Assembly: GCF_000378125.1 (NCBI RefSeq)
Contig: NZ_KB899243.1
Coordinates: 372,001-436,000 of the forward strand
DNA from: Rudaea cellulosilytica DSM 22992
GTDB taxonomy: Bacteria; Pseudomonadota; Gammaproteobacteria; Xanthomonadales; Rhodanobacteraceae
DNA length: 64,000 nt
Direction: 5' to 3'
Under the pieces are notes generated by a model. The model searched no databases, had not been told where the DNA came from, and worked only from the letters and a program-made list of their open reading frames with translations. Shown one piece after another: positions 1 to 8,924 of this stretch. Numbering within the stretch: position 1 is the first letter of the stretch; each line of letters begins with the position of its first letter. The position numbers were made by a program, and so were the translations under genes.

Positions 1-2
1 AC

Positions 3-62
3 TGCGAAAAGTCCGTCGCCGGCGAGCGCGCGACGCACATGTATCTGCGCAAGCGCGCCTGA
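3..62 (+). CDS. 3' end of an unidentified gene
   Basis: An open frame enters from the left edge and ends at the TGA at 60-62. Only 19 residues are visible, ending in MYLRKRA, too few to name the family. The stop overlaps a possible ATG of the next gene (TGATG at 60-64), so the two could be translationally coupled. No function is assigned. Confidence 0.35.
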   Translation, partial: CEKSVAGERATHMYLRKRA

Positions 63-91
63 TGCACGCGCAGCGACGCGGAACTGCCGCC

Positions 92-490
92 ATGCCAACC
101 GACCTGCAACACATCAGCGCGATCAGCCTGTTCGTCGACGACCTGCGCACGGCGAAGGCGTTCTATCGCAACGTCTTCGAGGTCGAGACGATCTTCGAAG
201 ACGATGTCTCCGCCGCACTAAAATTCGACAAGCTGATCCTGAACCTGCTTCATGTCGACAGCGCCGGCGAGATCATCGAACCGCAGGCACCGGGCGCGCG
301 CGATGCGGGCCCGCGTTGCCAGTTCAGCGTCTGGGTGGATGACGTCGACGCTCTGTGCGCGCGCCTGCGCGAGCGCGGCGTGAGCCTGCTCGCCGGCCCG
401 AAGGATCGCCCCTGGGGCATGCGCACCGCCAACTTCGTCGATCCTGCCGGACACAGCTGGGAAGTCGCGCAAAAGATCGACGCCGGCTGA
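92..490 (+). CDS. VOC (glyoxalase/bleomycin-resistance fold) family protein
   Basis: A protein of about 132 residues with the vicinal-oxygen-chelate pattern: an N-terminal strand (ISAISLFVDDL), a helix with the AFYRNVF element, and a C-terminal half with GPKDRPWGMRTANFVDPAGHSWEVAQ, typical of the second beta-alpha-beta-beta-beta unit. These small single-domain proteins usually dimerise to form metal sites; the substrate cannot be told from sequence. The ATG at 92 gives the usual family N-terminus; an in-frame ATG at 62 would add ten residues and overlap the preceding stop. Neither start has a clear Shine-Dalgarno. It converges on msrB. Confidence 0.75.
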   Translation: MPTDLQHISAISLFVDDLRTAKAFYRNVFEVETIFEDDVSAALKFDKLILNLLHVDSAGEIIEPQAPGARDAGPRCQFSVWVDDVDALCARLRERGVSLLAGPKDRPWGMRTANFVDPAGHSWEVAQKIDAG

Positions 491-515
491 GGCCGTTCAC
501 TGCCACCGCAGGCGA

Positions 516-917
516 TCACTCCTTCGCGTCGAACCCGAGCGCCGCGGAGTTGATGCAGTAGCGCAGGCCAGTCGGTCGCGGGCCGTCCGGGAAGACGTGG
601 CCCAGGTGCGAATCGCAGCGCGCGCATTTGACTTCGACGCGGCGCATGCCGTGGCTTGCGTCTTCCTGCTCGCTCACCGCGTTGGCGTCGATCGGCTGCC
701 AGTAACTCGGCCAGCCGCTGCCGGATTCGTACTTGGCCTGCGAGGAAAACAGCTCGGCGCCGCAGGCCGCACAAAGATACGTGCCCGTCTCGTGATGGTC
801 GTAATACTTGCCGGTGAACGGCCGCTCGGTGGCGGAACAGCGGCAGACGGCGTACTGCTCGGGATTGAGTTCCGCGCGCCACTGCGCGTCGGTCTTTTCG
901 ATCTTCTCATTCATCAT
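516..917 (-). CDS. msrB: Peptide-methionine (R)-S-oxide reductase MsrB
   Basis: Reduces the R-epimer of methionine sulfoxide in proteins, recycled by thioredoxin. The 133-residue protein has two CxxC zinc pairs (C49/C52 and C98/C101), the GSGWPS motif, and the catalytic cysteine C121 in RYCINSAAL. Two further cysteines lie near the N-terminus (C25 and C27 in [13 protein letters not shown]) and could serve as resolving cysteines. The start is one of two adjacent ATGs (917 or 914), placed just after an AGGAAAAG Shine-Dalgarno. No signal peptide is seen, so it is cytoplasmic. It is divergent from lptD across about 170 bp. Confidence 0.95.
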   Translation of the reverse strand: MMNEKIEKTDAQWRAELNPEQYAVCRCSATERPFTGKYYDHHETGTYLCAACGAELFSSQAKYESGSGWPSYWQPIDANAVSEQEDASHGMRRVEVKCARCDSHLGHVFPDGPRPTGLRYCINSAALGFDAKE

Positions 918-1088
918 CTTTTCCTCATGTTTCCTGTCTGCCGGATTGGACGAAACATGCGGCCGAACCTTACACCTGCAAGCCATTGAAGATGAACCGG
1001 ACAAATGCGCGCCGATTGCCCCTCCACCCCGTTTCGGGCAAGCTTGCCGGCCTCACGTTAGCCTTGCGACGTCCCCGTGCTGCCATCC

Positions 1089-3530
1089 ATGCTGAACGAC
1101 CGCCGGCTCCGGCATCTGTCCCTGCGTCCCCTGCCGCTGTTGCTGCTGGTCGCGATGGCCGAACCGGTTTCCGCGCAGGTGGCGGTGATTGCCCCCTCGA
1201 CCACGCAGACGACCTGTCCCGCCGGGGTGATGCGCTGCATCGCGCCGAAGAACGACTACGGCAAGTGCAAGCGCAACGACCTGCTCGATTTTTTCGTGCC
1301 CGGCCTGCCGCCGGCCGGTGACCGCTCGAAAGCGCAGTCGACCGCCGATGCGAACAAGGTGACCTGGACCGACAAAAACCACGCTCAACTCGAAGACGAC
1401 GTGCGCATGCAGCGCCTCGACGCGCTGCTGCGCACCGATTTCCTCACCTACAACAGCGAGACCACCGACTACGTCGCCAACGGCCACGTGCGCTACCAGG
1501 ACGCTGGCATGCTCATGTCGGCGGACAAGGCGCGCGGCACGACCACGCCGAACGTGACCTATCTCGACAATGTGCGCTATCAGATGCTCGATCAGCGCGG
1601 CAACGGCATCGCCGCGGTCGTCAACCAGACCGACCCGGATCACTCGAAGATGACCCAGGGCACGTTCTCGACTTGCGATCCGAGCGAGCGCCAATGGGAG
1701 ATGCGCGCAAACGACCTCGAGATCGACAAGGTCAAGAACGAGGGCTACGGCCATGGCGTCACATTCGCCTACGAAGGCGTGCCGTTCCTGTGGCTGCCAT
1801 ACATGTCGTTCCCGATCGACGAGGAGCGTCATTCGGGTTTCCTGATGCCGGTCATCGGCTACAGTAACCGGCGCGGCTTCAAGCTCGGCATTCCGTACTA
1901 TCTGGACCTGGCGCCGAACTACGACCTCACCTTCAAACCGATCGAATATACGAAGCGTGGGCCGTTCCTCGACACCGAGTTCCGTTATCTGTCGGAATGG
2001 GACCGGCTGTTGGTCAACGTCGGCTACATGCCCAAGGATGATGTCACCGACGAAACCTCGCGCGGCTACCTGCGCCTGCAGAACTGGACCACGTTCAACG
2101 CAAACTGGGGCGCGACAGTCGACGTGCACCGCGTTTCCGACGATCGCTATCTGCGCGACTTCGGCGACAGCTTCCAGAGCACGGCGATCAGCCTGTTGCC
2201 CTCCAGCGCGTATGTCAACGGCAATGGCGGCTGGTGGAACACGGCCATCGGCGCCGACGACTGGCAGGTCAGCGACCCCAGTATCGAGTCGTTCTGTCCC
2301 GGCGGCGGCCCGCTCAAGGGCTGCGCCAACCCGGTCGTCTACAAGCCCTACACGCGCCTGCCGCGCGTGGCGTTCAACATCGTCACCCAGCACCTGGGCG
2401 GCTTCGAATTCGGCATGGAGTCGGAATACATCCACTTCCAGCGCGGCTATTCGCTGACCGGCCAGCGCCTGGATCTGTTCCCGCACATCTCCTACCCGAT
2501 CGAGACGCTCGCCTGGTTCTTCCGCCCGACGCTCGGTTACCGCATTACCCAGTACGACCTGGCGGACATGCAATTTGCCAGCGTCAACAATCCTTTGCTA
2601 ACCAAAACCGCGCCGAGCCGCAGCCTGCCGGTGGCGAGCATCGATTCGGGCCTGTTCTTCGAACGCGATACCAAGCTGTTCGGCAACGCCTACATCCAGA
2701 CGCTTGAGCCGCGCCTGTTCTATCTGTACGTGCCGTACCGCAACCAGAACGGGCTGCCGAACTTCGACACCTCGCTGCCGAGCCTGGATTTCCCGAGCCT
2801 GTTCCGCACCAACGCCTATACCGGTGGCGATCGCCAGTCGGATGCGAACCAGGCCACCGTCGCGCTGACCTCGCGCCTGATCGATGCGGACAGCGGCGAC
2901 CAGCTACTCAGCGGCAGCATCGGCCAGATTCGCTACTTCAAGACGCCAAGCGTCAATCTTCCCTACTACCCGGCGCTGAACACGGTCGGCAAGGACCTGT
3001 TCACCGAACTGCAGCTCAATTTCAACAAGCGCTGGAGCGTGACCTGGGACATGCAGTGGAACACCGCTCCGCCGGCGAAGACCGACCCGAACAATCCGGA
3101 CTGGTTTGGCGAGTTCGGCAGGCATACCGATCTGAACGCGATTTCCCTGCAGCACCGTTTCGGCACCGACGGCGTGGTCAACCTTTCTTACCGCTACCGC
3201 CGCGGCTTCCTCGAACAGTACGACGCAACCGCGCTAATCCCGCTCAACCTGCGCTGGAGCATCGTCGGCCGCTACTACTACTCGGTGAGGGACAAGCGCC
3301 TGCTCGAGTCGTTCGCCGGCGTGCAGTACGACAGCTGCTGCGTCGCCGCGCGCCTGGTCGCACGCCGCTGGCTCAACAACGTCAGCAATCCGTACAACGA
3401 CGCCGTCTACATCCCCAACGACGTCAAGGCGGAAAACACGGTCTTCTTCGAGATCGAGTTCAAGGGCATCGGCGCGACCGGGCAACGGACGCAGAACTTC
3501 CTGCGGCATGCTATCCTTGGCTATCAATGA
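1089..3530 (+). CDS. lptD: LPS-assembly outer-membrane protein LptD
   Basis: The beta-barrel that, with LptE, inserts LPS into the outer leaflet of the outer membrane. The 813-residue precursor has a signal peptide (hydrophobic LPLLLLVAM then VSAQ), an OstA/LptA-like periplasmic domain (about residues 90-230) and a large C-terminal barrel. Cysteines match those that form the inter-domain disulfides in E. coli LptD: C43 and C50 near the mature N-terminus, C196 in the STCDP motif, and the adjacent pair C750-C751 near the C-terminus. An in-frame GTG at 1077 is possible, but the ATG gives a better signal peptide. It heads the lptD-surA-pdxA series, as in other proteobacteria. Confidence 0.96.
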   Translation: MLNDRRLRHLSLRPLPLLLLVAMAEPVSAQVAVIAPSTTQTTCPAGVMRCIAPKNDYGKCKRNDLLDFFVPGLPPAGDRSKAQSTADANKVTWTDKNHAQLEDDVRMQRLDALLRTDFLTYNSETTDYVANGHVRYQDAGMLMSADKARGTTTPNVTYLDNVRYQMLDQRGNGIAAVVNQTDPDHSKMTQGTFSTCDPSERQWEMRANDLEIDKVKNEGYGHGVTFAYEGVPFLWLPYMSFPIDEERHSGFLMPVIGYSNRRGFKLGIPYYLDLAPNYDLTFKPIEYTKRGPFLDTEFRYLSEWDRLLVNVGYMPKDDVTDETSRGYLRLQNWTTFNANWGATVDVHRVSDDRYLRDFGDSFQSTAISLLPSSAYVNGNGGWWNTAIGADDWQVSDPSIESFCPGGGPLKGCANPVVYKPYTRLPRVAFNIVTQHLGGFEFGMESEYIHFQRGYSLTGQRLDLFPHISYPIETLAWFFRPTLGYRITQYDLADMQFASVNNPLLTKTAPSRSLPVASIDSGLFFERDTKLFGNAYIQTLEPRLFYLYVPYRNQNGLPNFDTSLPSLDFPSLFRTNAYTGGDRQSDANQATVALTSRLIDADSGDQLLSGSIGQIRYFKTPSVNLPYYPALNTVGKDLFTELQLNFNKRWSVTWDMQWNTAPPAKTDPNNPDWFGEFGRHTDLNAISLQHRFGTDGVVNLSYRYRRGFLEQYDATALIPLNLRWSIVGRYYYSVRDKRLLESFAGVQYDSCCVAARLVARRWLNNVSNPYNDAVYIPNDVKAENTVFFEIEFKGIGATGQRTQNFLRHAILGYQ

Positions 3531-3679
3531 GTTAGGCTCCAGCGCTGCGCCGGCTAGGCCGAGCGGCAGCGCGTCGGCCTGATGCGCGGGCTCCATTCAG
3601 GGTGTCCGCGCTATCTTCCCCTACCCGCACGCGGGCGCGATGGCGCCCGCTACGTCATTCGATTGCAGCAGAGCCGCCG

Positions 3680-5041
3680 ATGAACAAGCTTTTCGCCGCC
3701 TTCCTCGCTCTTTTCCTCGTCGCCACCGCGCCCGTGGCGCGCGCGCAAATCCAGCCGGTCGAGCCGCTCGACCGCATCGTCGCGATCGCCGAGGACGATG
3801 TGATCCTGCAGAGCGAACTCGACCGCGCGGTGACGCAAATCCAGGCGCAAATCCAACACAACAATCCGCAGCAACTGCCACCGATGGACGTGCTGCGCAG
3901 TCAGATGCTCGATCGCCTGATCATGAACCGCCTGCAGATCCAGCGCGCGTCCTCGACCGGCATCCGCGTCACCGACAATGAAGTCGATCAGGCGATCGGC
4001 CGCATCGCGCAAAGCAACAATATCGACATCACCCAGCTGCGCAGTGCACTTGCGCGCGACGGCGTCGACTACGACGACTTCCGCAAGCAGACCAAGGAGC
4101 AGATTCTCGTCCAGCGCCTGCAGCAGCGCATCATGCAGGGCGCGGGCAACGTCAGCGACGCCGAAGTCGACACGCTGCTCGCCAGCGGCAACGTCAAAAC
4201 CGGCGAAATCCATCTCGCCCACATCCTCATCGCGACGCCGGAGAACGCAAGCGCCGAGCAGATCCAGACGGCCAAGCAGAAGGCCGATGACGTGAAGAAG
4301 CAGATCGACGGCGGCCTCGACTTCGCCGCCGCGGCGATCCGCTATTCGAACGCACAGGACGCGCTCGAGGGCGGCGATCTGCAATGGCGTCCGCTCAGTG
4401 CGCTGCCCGAAGCGTTCGTGCAGATCGCTGAGACGCTCACGCCGGGCCAGGTCTCGCAGGTGGTCCGCGGACCGAACGGTTTCCATATCATCAAGGTCGT
4501 CGACAAGCGCGGCGGCGGCAGCAAACAGCTCGTGACCGAGTATCACGCGCGCCACATCATGATTCCGGTCACCGAGCTGGTGTCGAGCGCCGAGGCGCAG
4601 AAGACCGCCGCCGACCTGCGTCGCCGCATCGTCGACGGCAAGGAAGACTTCGCCAAGCTCGCCAAGGAATACTCGAAGGATCCGCCGACCGCGAATCTCG
4701 GCGGCGACATGGGCTGGTTCCCGATCGACCGCTTCGGCACCGCCGTCGCCACCGCGCTCGGTTCGCTCAAGGCCAACAACGAAGTCTCGCAGCCGTTCCA
4801 GACCGATGTCGGCTGGCACATCCTGCAGCTGCTCGGCAAGCGCGACGCCGACCGCACGGTCGAGACACAGCGCGAACAGGCGCGTGAACTGATCCGCCAG
4901 CGCAAGGCCGAAGACGAAATCGAAAGCACGCTGCGCCAGTTCCGCTCGGATTCGTACATCTGCGCGGTCGACCCGGCTTACGTGACCAAGGAACGCCAGG
5001 CCTGCTCGGGCGCAGCGATCAAGAAAGCCGAGTCGAAATAG
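3680..5041 (+). CDS. surA: Periplasmic peptidyl-prolyl isomerase and chaperone SurA
   Basis: Chaperone that escorts unfolded outer-membrane proteins, including LptD, through the periplasm. It has 453 residues with a clear signal peptide (LFAAFLALFLVATAPVARAQ), a SurA N-terminal helical domain, then two parvulin (PpiC) domains. The first begins near EIHLAHILIATPE and holds the GGDLQWR and GPNGFHIIKV elements; the second begins near YHARHIMIPV and holds GGDMGWF and GWHILQLLGKRD. A longer frame upstream lacks a start as good as the ATG at 3680, which places the signal peptide correctly. The roughly 150-bp gap after lptD contains GC-rich imperfect dyads but no clear terminator. Confidence 0.96.
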   Translation: MNKLFAAFLALFLVATAPVARAQIQPVEPLDRIVAIAEDDVILQSELDRAVTQIQAQIQHNNPQQLPPMDVLRSQMLDRLIMNRLQIQRASSTGIRVTDNEVDQAIGRIAQSNNIDITQLRSALARDGVDYDDFRKQTKEQILVQRLQQRIMQGAGNVSDAEVDTLLASGNVKTGEIHLAHILIATPENASAEQIQTAKQKADDVKKQIDGGLDFAAAAIRYSNAQDALEGGDLQWRPLSALPEAFVQIAETLTPGQVSQVVRGPNGFHIIKVVDKRGGGSKQLVTEYHARHIMIPVTELVSSAEAQKTAADLRRRIVDGKEDFAKLAKEYSKDPPTANLGGDMGWFPIDRFGTAVATALGSLKANNEVSQPFQTDVGWHILQLLGKRDADRTVETQREQARELIRQRKAEDEIESTLRQFRSDSYICAVDPAYVTKERQACSGAAIKKAESK

Positions 5042-5114
5042 CCTTTCGAGTTCGTCGTTCGCGTGCAGACGCCGATGACGCAGACTTCGTTTCGCGGATG
5101 GATTCCAGTTGCCC

Positions 5115-6137
5115 ATGCTGCCGCGTATCGCCATCACCGCCGGTGAGCCGGCCGGCATCGGACCCGAACTCGTCGCGGCGCTGGCCGCGACCGACCTTGC
5201 CGCCGACCTCGTCGCGATCGCGGATCGCGAGCTGCTGAAATCGGCAGCGGCTGCGCGAAACATCGCGCTCGATCTCGAAGATTATCCGGCCGCCCGCCTT
5301 GGACAACGCCGGCCCGGTACCCTGCGCTGCCTGCACGTGCCGTTGCGTGTGCCCGCCGTGCCCGGTCAGCTCGATCCGCGCAACGGTCCCTATGTGATCG
5401 ACACGCTCGCCCGCGCCGCCGACGGCTGCGCGTCGGGCGAGTTCGCCGCGCTCGTCACCGCGCCCGTGCAAAAGAGCGCGGTTGCCGACGCCGGCATTGC
5501 GTTCACCGGCCACACCGAATTCCTCGCCGAACGCGCCGGATACGATGTCGTCATGATGCTCGTTGCGCCGGATATCGGCGGTCGCGTGCTGCCCAACCCG
5601 AACGCCGATGCAGGTGCATTGCGCGTCGCGCTCGCAACCACGCACCTGCCGCTCGCACGCGTGCCGGAAGCGATCACGCGTGCGGGACTCGTGCGCACGC
5701 TGACCATCCTCTGCGACGAACTGATCGCAAAATTCGGCATCGCCGCGCCACGCATCGCCGTGCTCGGTCTGAACCCGCACGCCGGCGAGGCGGGCCATCT
5801 CGGCCGCGAGGAAATCGACGTCATCATTCCCGCGATCGAACAGGTACGCGCCGCCGGATTCGACATCGTCGGCCCGCTGCCGGCCGACACCGCCTTCGTC
5901 GCCACGCAGCGCATGCGTTTCGACGCGGTGCTGGCGATGTACCACGACCAGGGCCTGCCCGTGCTCAAGGCACTCGGCTTCGGCGATTCGGTCAACGTCA
6001 CCCTCGGCCTGCCGTGGATCCGCACCTCGGTCGACCATGGCACCGCGCTTGATCTTGCCGGCAAAGGCCGCGCCGATGCATCCAGCCTGATCGCGGCGAC
6101 ACGGCTCGCGCTGAACCTCGCGCGAGGGAAAGGCTAG
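5115..6137 (+). CDS. pdxA: 4-hydroxythreonine-4-phosphate dehydrogenase PdxA
   Basis: NAD-dependent, metal-requiring dehydrogenase of the DXP-dependent pyridoxal 5'-phosphate pathway. It has 340 residues, with the N-terminal GEPAGIGPEL motif, the TGHTEFLAE substrate/metal region, the MYHDQGLPVLK metal-ligand motif and DHGTALDLAGKG near the C-terminus. The ATG at 5115 follows a possible TTG at 5109 and starts directly at the family N-terminus. The last codon overlaps the convergent LysE-family gene: the palindrome CTAG at 6134-6137 supplies TAG stops to both strands. Confidence 0.96.
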   Translation: MLPRIAITAGEPAGIGPELVAALAATDLAADLVAIADRELLKSAAAARNIALDLEDYPAARLGQRRPGTLRCLHVPLRVPAVPGQLDPRNGPYVIDTLARAADGCASGEFAALVTAPVQKSAVADAGIAFTGHTEFLAERAGYDVVMMLVAPDIGGRVLPNPNADAGALRVALATTHLPLARVPEAITRAGLVRTLTILCDELIAKFGIAAPRIAVLGLNPHAGEAGHLGREEIDVIIPAIEQVRAAGFDIVGPLPADTAFVATQRMRFDAVLAMYHDQGLPVLKALGFGDSVNVTLGLPWIRTSVDHGTALDLAGKGRADASSLIAATRLALNLARGKG

Positions 6138-6766
6138 CGTCGCGCTTCGGTCGCCATGCGCAATGCAAGGCCGCCGAGCACGCCGCCCATCAACCAGCGC
6201 TGCGCTGCCAGCCACAGCGGCCGGCGTGCCAGGAACAGCGCGATCGCTCCTGCGCCAAGCGCAACGCTGCCGTTGACCAGCATACTGATCGCGACCTGGG
6301 TGAAACCGAGCGCCAGTGCCTGGCCGAGCACATGGCCCTGCTCGGGATGGATGAATTGCGGCAGCAGCGACAAGTACAGCACCGCAGCCTTCGGATTGAG
6401 TAAGTTGGTCAAGAAGCCCATCAGCACCAGTTGCTGCGGATTGTCGGGCGGCAACTGGCGCACTTCGAACGGCGAACGCCCGCCCGGCTTGATTGCTTGC
6501 CAGGCGAGATAAAGCAGGTACAGCGCGCCGGCAATACGCAGCGCATCGTAGGCAAACGGCACTGTCATCAACAGCGCGGTAATGCCGAACACGGCACACA
6601 GCATGTAGAACACGAATGCGAGCGCGATGCCGAGCAGCGAGATCAACGCCGCCCCCGGGCCCTGGCACAGCGCGCGCGAGATCGTGTAGATCATGTTCGG
6701 ACCCGGCGTGATGGCGAAGCCGAGTGCGACCGCGGTAAAGGCGATCCAGTTCAGACTCGTGGGCAT
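6134..6766 (-). CDS. LysE/RhtB-family amino-acid exporter
   Basis: An integral membrane protein of 210 residues with about six hydrophobic helices. It carries the family signature near the N-terminus (ITPGPNMIYTISRAL) and the NPKAAVLYLSLLPQF motif in the middle. Members export amino acids or related metabolites by proton exchange; the substrate is not predictable here. It lies four bases downstream of the EamA transporter start-side neighbour (that gene ends at 6771 side, same strand), so the two exporters probably form a small operon. Its stop codon overlaps that of pdxA. Confidence 0.88.
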   Translation of the reverse strand: MPTSLNWIAFTAVALGFAITPGPNMIYTISRALCQGPGAALISLLGIALAFVFYMLCAVFGITALLMTVPFAYDALRIAGALYLLYLAWQAIKPGGRSPFEVRQLPPDNPQQLVLMGFLTNLLNPKAAVLYLSLLPQFIHPEQGHVLGQALALGFTQVAISMLVNGSVALGAGAIALFLARRPLWLAAQRWLMGGVLGGLALRMATEARR

Positions 6767-6770
6767 GCGC

Positions 6771-7670
6771 TCAGGCCTGCTTGATCGCGGCCAGTGGCGC
6801 TTTCGGTTTGATCCCCGGGACCTTCTCGAAAATCAGCGCGACTGCGAACAACACGAGCGCGCAACCGGCAAGCGCGGCCCAGGTGATCGGCTCGCCTAAG
6901 AACAGCGCAGCCCAGATCAGCGCGAACAGCGGCACGAGGAAAGTCACCGTGACCGCACGCTCGACTCCGGCCGCGCGCAGGATGCGGAAGTACAACGCAT
7001 AGGCGATGCCGGTGCAGAGAATGCCGAGCGCGACCAGCGCAAGGCCGACGTTGAGCGGCGGCAATGCCGCCGGCGCAGTCGCCAGCGCGAGCGGAACCAG
7101 CGGCAACGAACCACCGATCAGATTGCCCGCAGTGATGACGAGCGGATCGGCGTCACCGTAACGCTGCTTGGCCATGATCGCGCCGACCGCGTACAGAAAC
7201 GAGGCGAACAGCGCCGCGGCGAAGCCGATTGCGGTGCCCAGGCTCATCTCGAGGTGGCCGAACTTCGCCAGCGTGGCGACGCCGAGCACGCCGACAACCA
7301 CGCCGGCCAGCTTCGACACCGATGGCTGCGTACCGCGCACCCAGCCGATCAGTACGGCGAACAGCGGCACGGTCGCGTTGAGCACGGCGAGATAGCCGGC
7401 CGGCAGCGAGCGCGCAGCCAAGGCGAAGCAGCACAGTGGCAAGCCCATGACGATAAAGCCGACGACGAGGTAATCGCGCCAGCGCGCGCGCCACTGCAGC
7501 GGTTTGCGCAGCAGCGCGAGAACGCCGAGCAGGGTCAACGCGGCGAAGATCATGCGCCCCGCGCCGGTCATGCCAGCGCCGATCACCGGCACGGTGATGC
7601 GCTGGAACATGAAGGATGCGCCCCAAATCATGCCGAGCACGACCAGTTGGGCGAAGATGGAAGCATTCAT
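6771..7670 (-). CDS. EamA/DMT-family transporter (drug/metabolite exporter)
   Basis: A 299-residue membrane protein with ten predicted helices arranged as two EamA repeats (about residues 5-135 and 150-285), the usual size for the DMT superfamily. N-terminal repeat marker: GMIWGASFMFQRI. The second repeat ends with GEPITWAALAGCALVLFAV. A strong Shine-Dalgarno (AAGGAG) precedes the ATG. The gene diverges from the LysR regulator at 7995, and the dyad at 7773-7797 between them is a plausible operator. The substrate is unknown. Confidence 0.88.
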   Translation of the reverse strand: MNASIFAQLVVLGMIWGASFMFQRITVPVIGAGMTGAGRMIFAALTLLGVLALLRKPLQWRARWRDYLVVGFIVMGLPLCCFALAARSLPAGYLAVLNATVPLFAVLIGWVRGTQPSVSKLAGVVVGVLGVATLAKFGHLEMSLGTAIGFAAALFASFLYAVGAIMAKQRYGDADPLVITAGNLIGGSLPLVPLALATAPAALPPLNVGLALVALGILCTGIAYALYFRILRAAGVERAVTVTFLVPLFALIWAALFLGEPITWAALAGCALVLFAVALIFEKVPGIKPKAPLAAIKQA

Positions 7671-7772
7671 CGGAAACTCCTTGGGTCAGCCCGCGCAAAC
7701 CGGCGCAAGCAATGATGCGGTGTCGCATCGTAAGCCTCGCGCGTGCGCGCGAGAAACGCTATTTTCTCGAGT

Positions 7773-7797
7773 CATCTGTGAGCTTTCTTCACAGATG
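7773..7797. promoter_or_regulatory. Perfect dyad, possible LysR operator
   Basis: CATCTGTGA, seven bases, then TCACAGATG: nine paired bases on each side, in the gap between the divergent EamA transporter and LysR genes. LysR-type regulators bind dyads built around T-N11-A, which this contains. A TAGACT hexamer at 7799-7804, directly beside it, could be the -10 of lysR. Operator function is inference from position and symmetry. Confidence 0.45.
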
Positions 7798-7819
7798 CTA
7801 GACTGCCGAACCTTTCATG

Positions 7820-7979
7820 AGAACCTGTCCTCAAAGCGTAGCGAGCGAAGAGCCGATCCTATCTAAGATCGGGCGCGACGCCGGAGCGCAGGAACCGGAG
7901 TGTACTCAAATGTACATGAGGATTCCGAGCACCGCCGGCGCGCAAATTATCGAGCGCAGTAGCTTTGAGGACAGGTTCT
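7820..7979 (-). repeat. Core-and-arms intergenic element, copy 1
   Basis: A 160-bp element bounded by perfect 18-bp inverted arms (7820-7837 and 7962-7979; AGAACCTGTCCTCAAAGC and its complement). Read on the minus strand, the interior starts TACTGCGCTCG and ends CTTCGCTCGCTAC, like the copies at 9715-9859 and 35882-36019, with shared internal blocks GCCGGCGGTGCTC, GTACACTCCG and CTGCGCTCCGGCG. This copy also holds a private hairpin (CCGATC...GATCGG). It ends 15 bp before the LysR start. No conserved reading frame runs through the core. Confidence 0.85.
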
Positions 7980-7994
7980 AAGAGCCGCCCGCGC

Positions 7995-8924
7995 ATGAAT
8001 CCCTGGCACCGCCTGCCACCGCTGCGCTCGCTGCGTGTGCTCGAGGCCGCCGTGCGCCATCAGAACTATACGCGCGCAGCGGACGAACTCAGTCTCACCC
8101 ACAGCGCGGTCAGCCATCAGATCCACACGCTCGAGGCGACGCTCGGCATGCCGCTGCTGCAACGCGCCGGGAGGCAGATGCGCGCGACCGACGCGGGCCG
8201 CCAGCTCGCCCAGGACGTGCGCACCGCGCTCGACCAGCTCGCCGCCGCACTGGAACGCCTGCGCGGCCAGGACAGTGCAAATTCGCTCACAGTCAGCGTG
8301 CTGCCCTCGTTCGCCGCAGCGTGGCTGGTCGCGCGCCTCGGCGGTTTCCTCGAGCGCCACCCCGGCATCGAACTGCGCCTGGAAAGCACGCCGGCGGTCA
8401 CCGATTTCCGCAGCGACGGCGTCGACGTCGCGATCCGCTATGGCACCGGCAATTACGAGGGACTGGTCAGCGAGAAGCTGTTCGACGACGAGTTGTTTCC
8501 GACCCTGAGTCCGGAGCTCGCGCGGCGCGTGCGCCTGCGCAACCCCGCCGACCTCGCACGCGTGCCGCTGCTGCGCATCCGCCAGCAGCCGTGGGCGCCG
8601 TGGTTCGCCGCGGCCGGCGTCAACATCGCCGAGCCGCGTCGCGGACCAGTATTCAACGATTCCGAACTCGCCCTGCAGGCCGCGATCCAGGGCCAGGGCG
8701 CGGTGCTCGCGCGCGGCTCGCTGACCGCGCTCAAGTTGCGCGCGGGCTCGCTGATCGCGCCGTTCGCGCAGCGCGTGGCCTCGCCGGCCACCTGTCATCT
8801 CGTCTACCCACCGCAGCATGCGGACAAACCGGCGCTGCTGCTGTTCCGAGAATGGCTGTACGAGGAACTGCGCGCCTCGCCGCCGATGTACTGCCCGGAA
8901 ACCCGATCCAAAAAAAAGCCATGA
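7995..8924 (+). CDS. LysR-family transcriptional regulator, GcvA-like
   Basis: A 309-residue regulator with an N-terminal winged helix-turn-helix (LPPLRSLRVLEAAVRHQNYTR, then SHQIHTLEATLG) and a C-terminal substrate-binding domain beginning near LTVSVLPSFAAAWLVARLG. The N-terminal LPPLRxLxxFEAA-type opening is typical of the GcvA subgroup. The ATG at 7995 fits the family N-terminus; upstream in-frame codons lie inside the repeat element. Its stop overlaps the rsmA start (ATGA at 8921-8924). The divergent EamA/LysE exporter genes are the likely targets, by position only. Confidence 0.9.
   Translation: MNPWHRLPPLRSLRVLEAAVRHQNYTRAADELSLTHSAVSHQIHTLEATLGMPLLQRAGRQMRATDAGRQLAQDVRTALDQLAAALERLRGQDSANSLTVSVLPSFAAAWLVARLGGFLERHPGIELRLESTPAVTDFRSDGVDVAIRYGTGNYEGLVSEKLFDDELFPTLSPELARRVRLRNPADLARVPLLRIRQQPWAPWFAAAGVNIAEPRRGPVFNDSELALQAAIQGQGAVLARGSLTALKLRAGSLIAPFAQRVASPATCHLVYPPQHADKPALLLFREWLYEELRASPPMYCPETRSKKKP

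Noticed and set aside
7820-7979. CRISPR array or IS element at the short repeats
   Set aside because: Copies are single and dispersed, with no spacers, no transposase and no target duplication visible.
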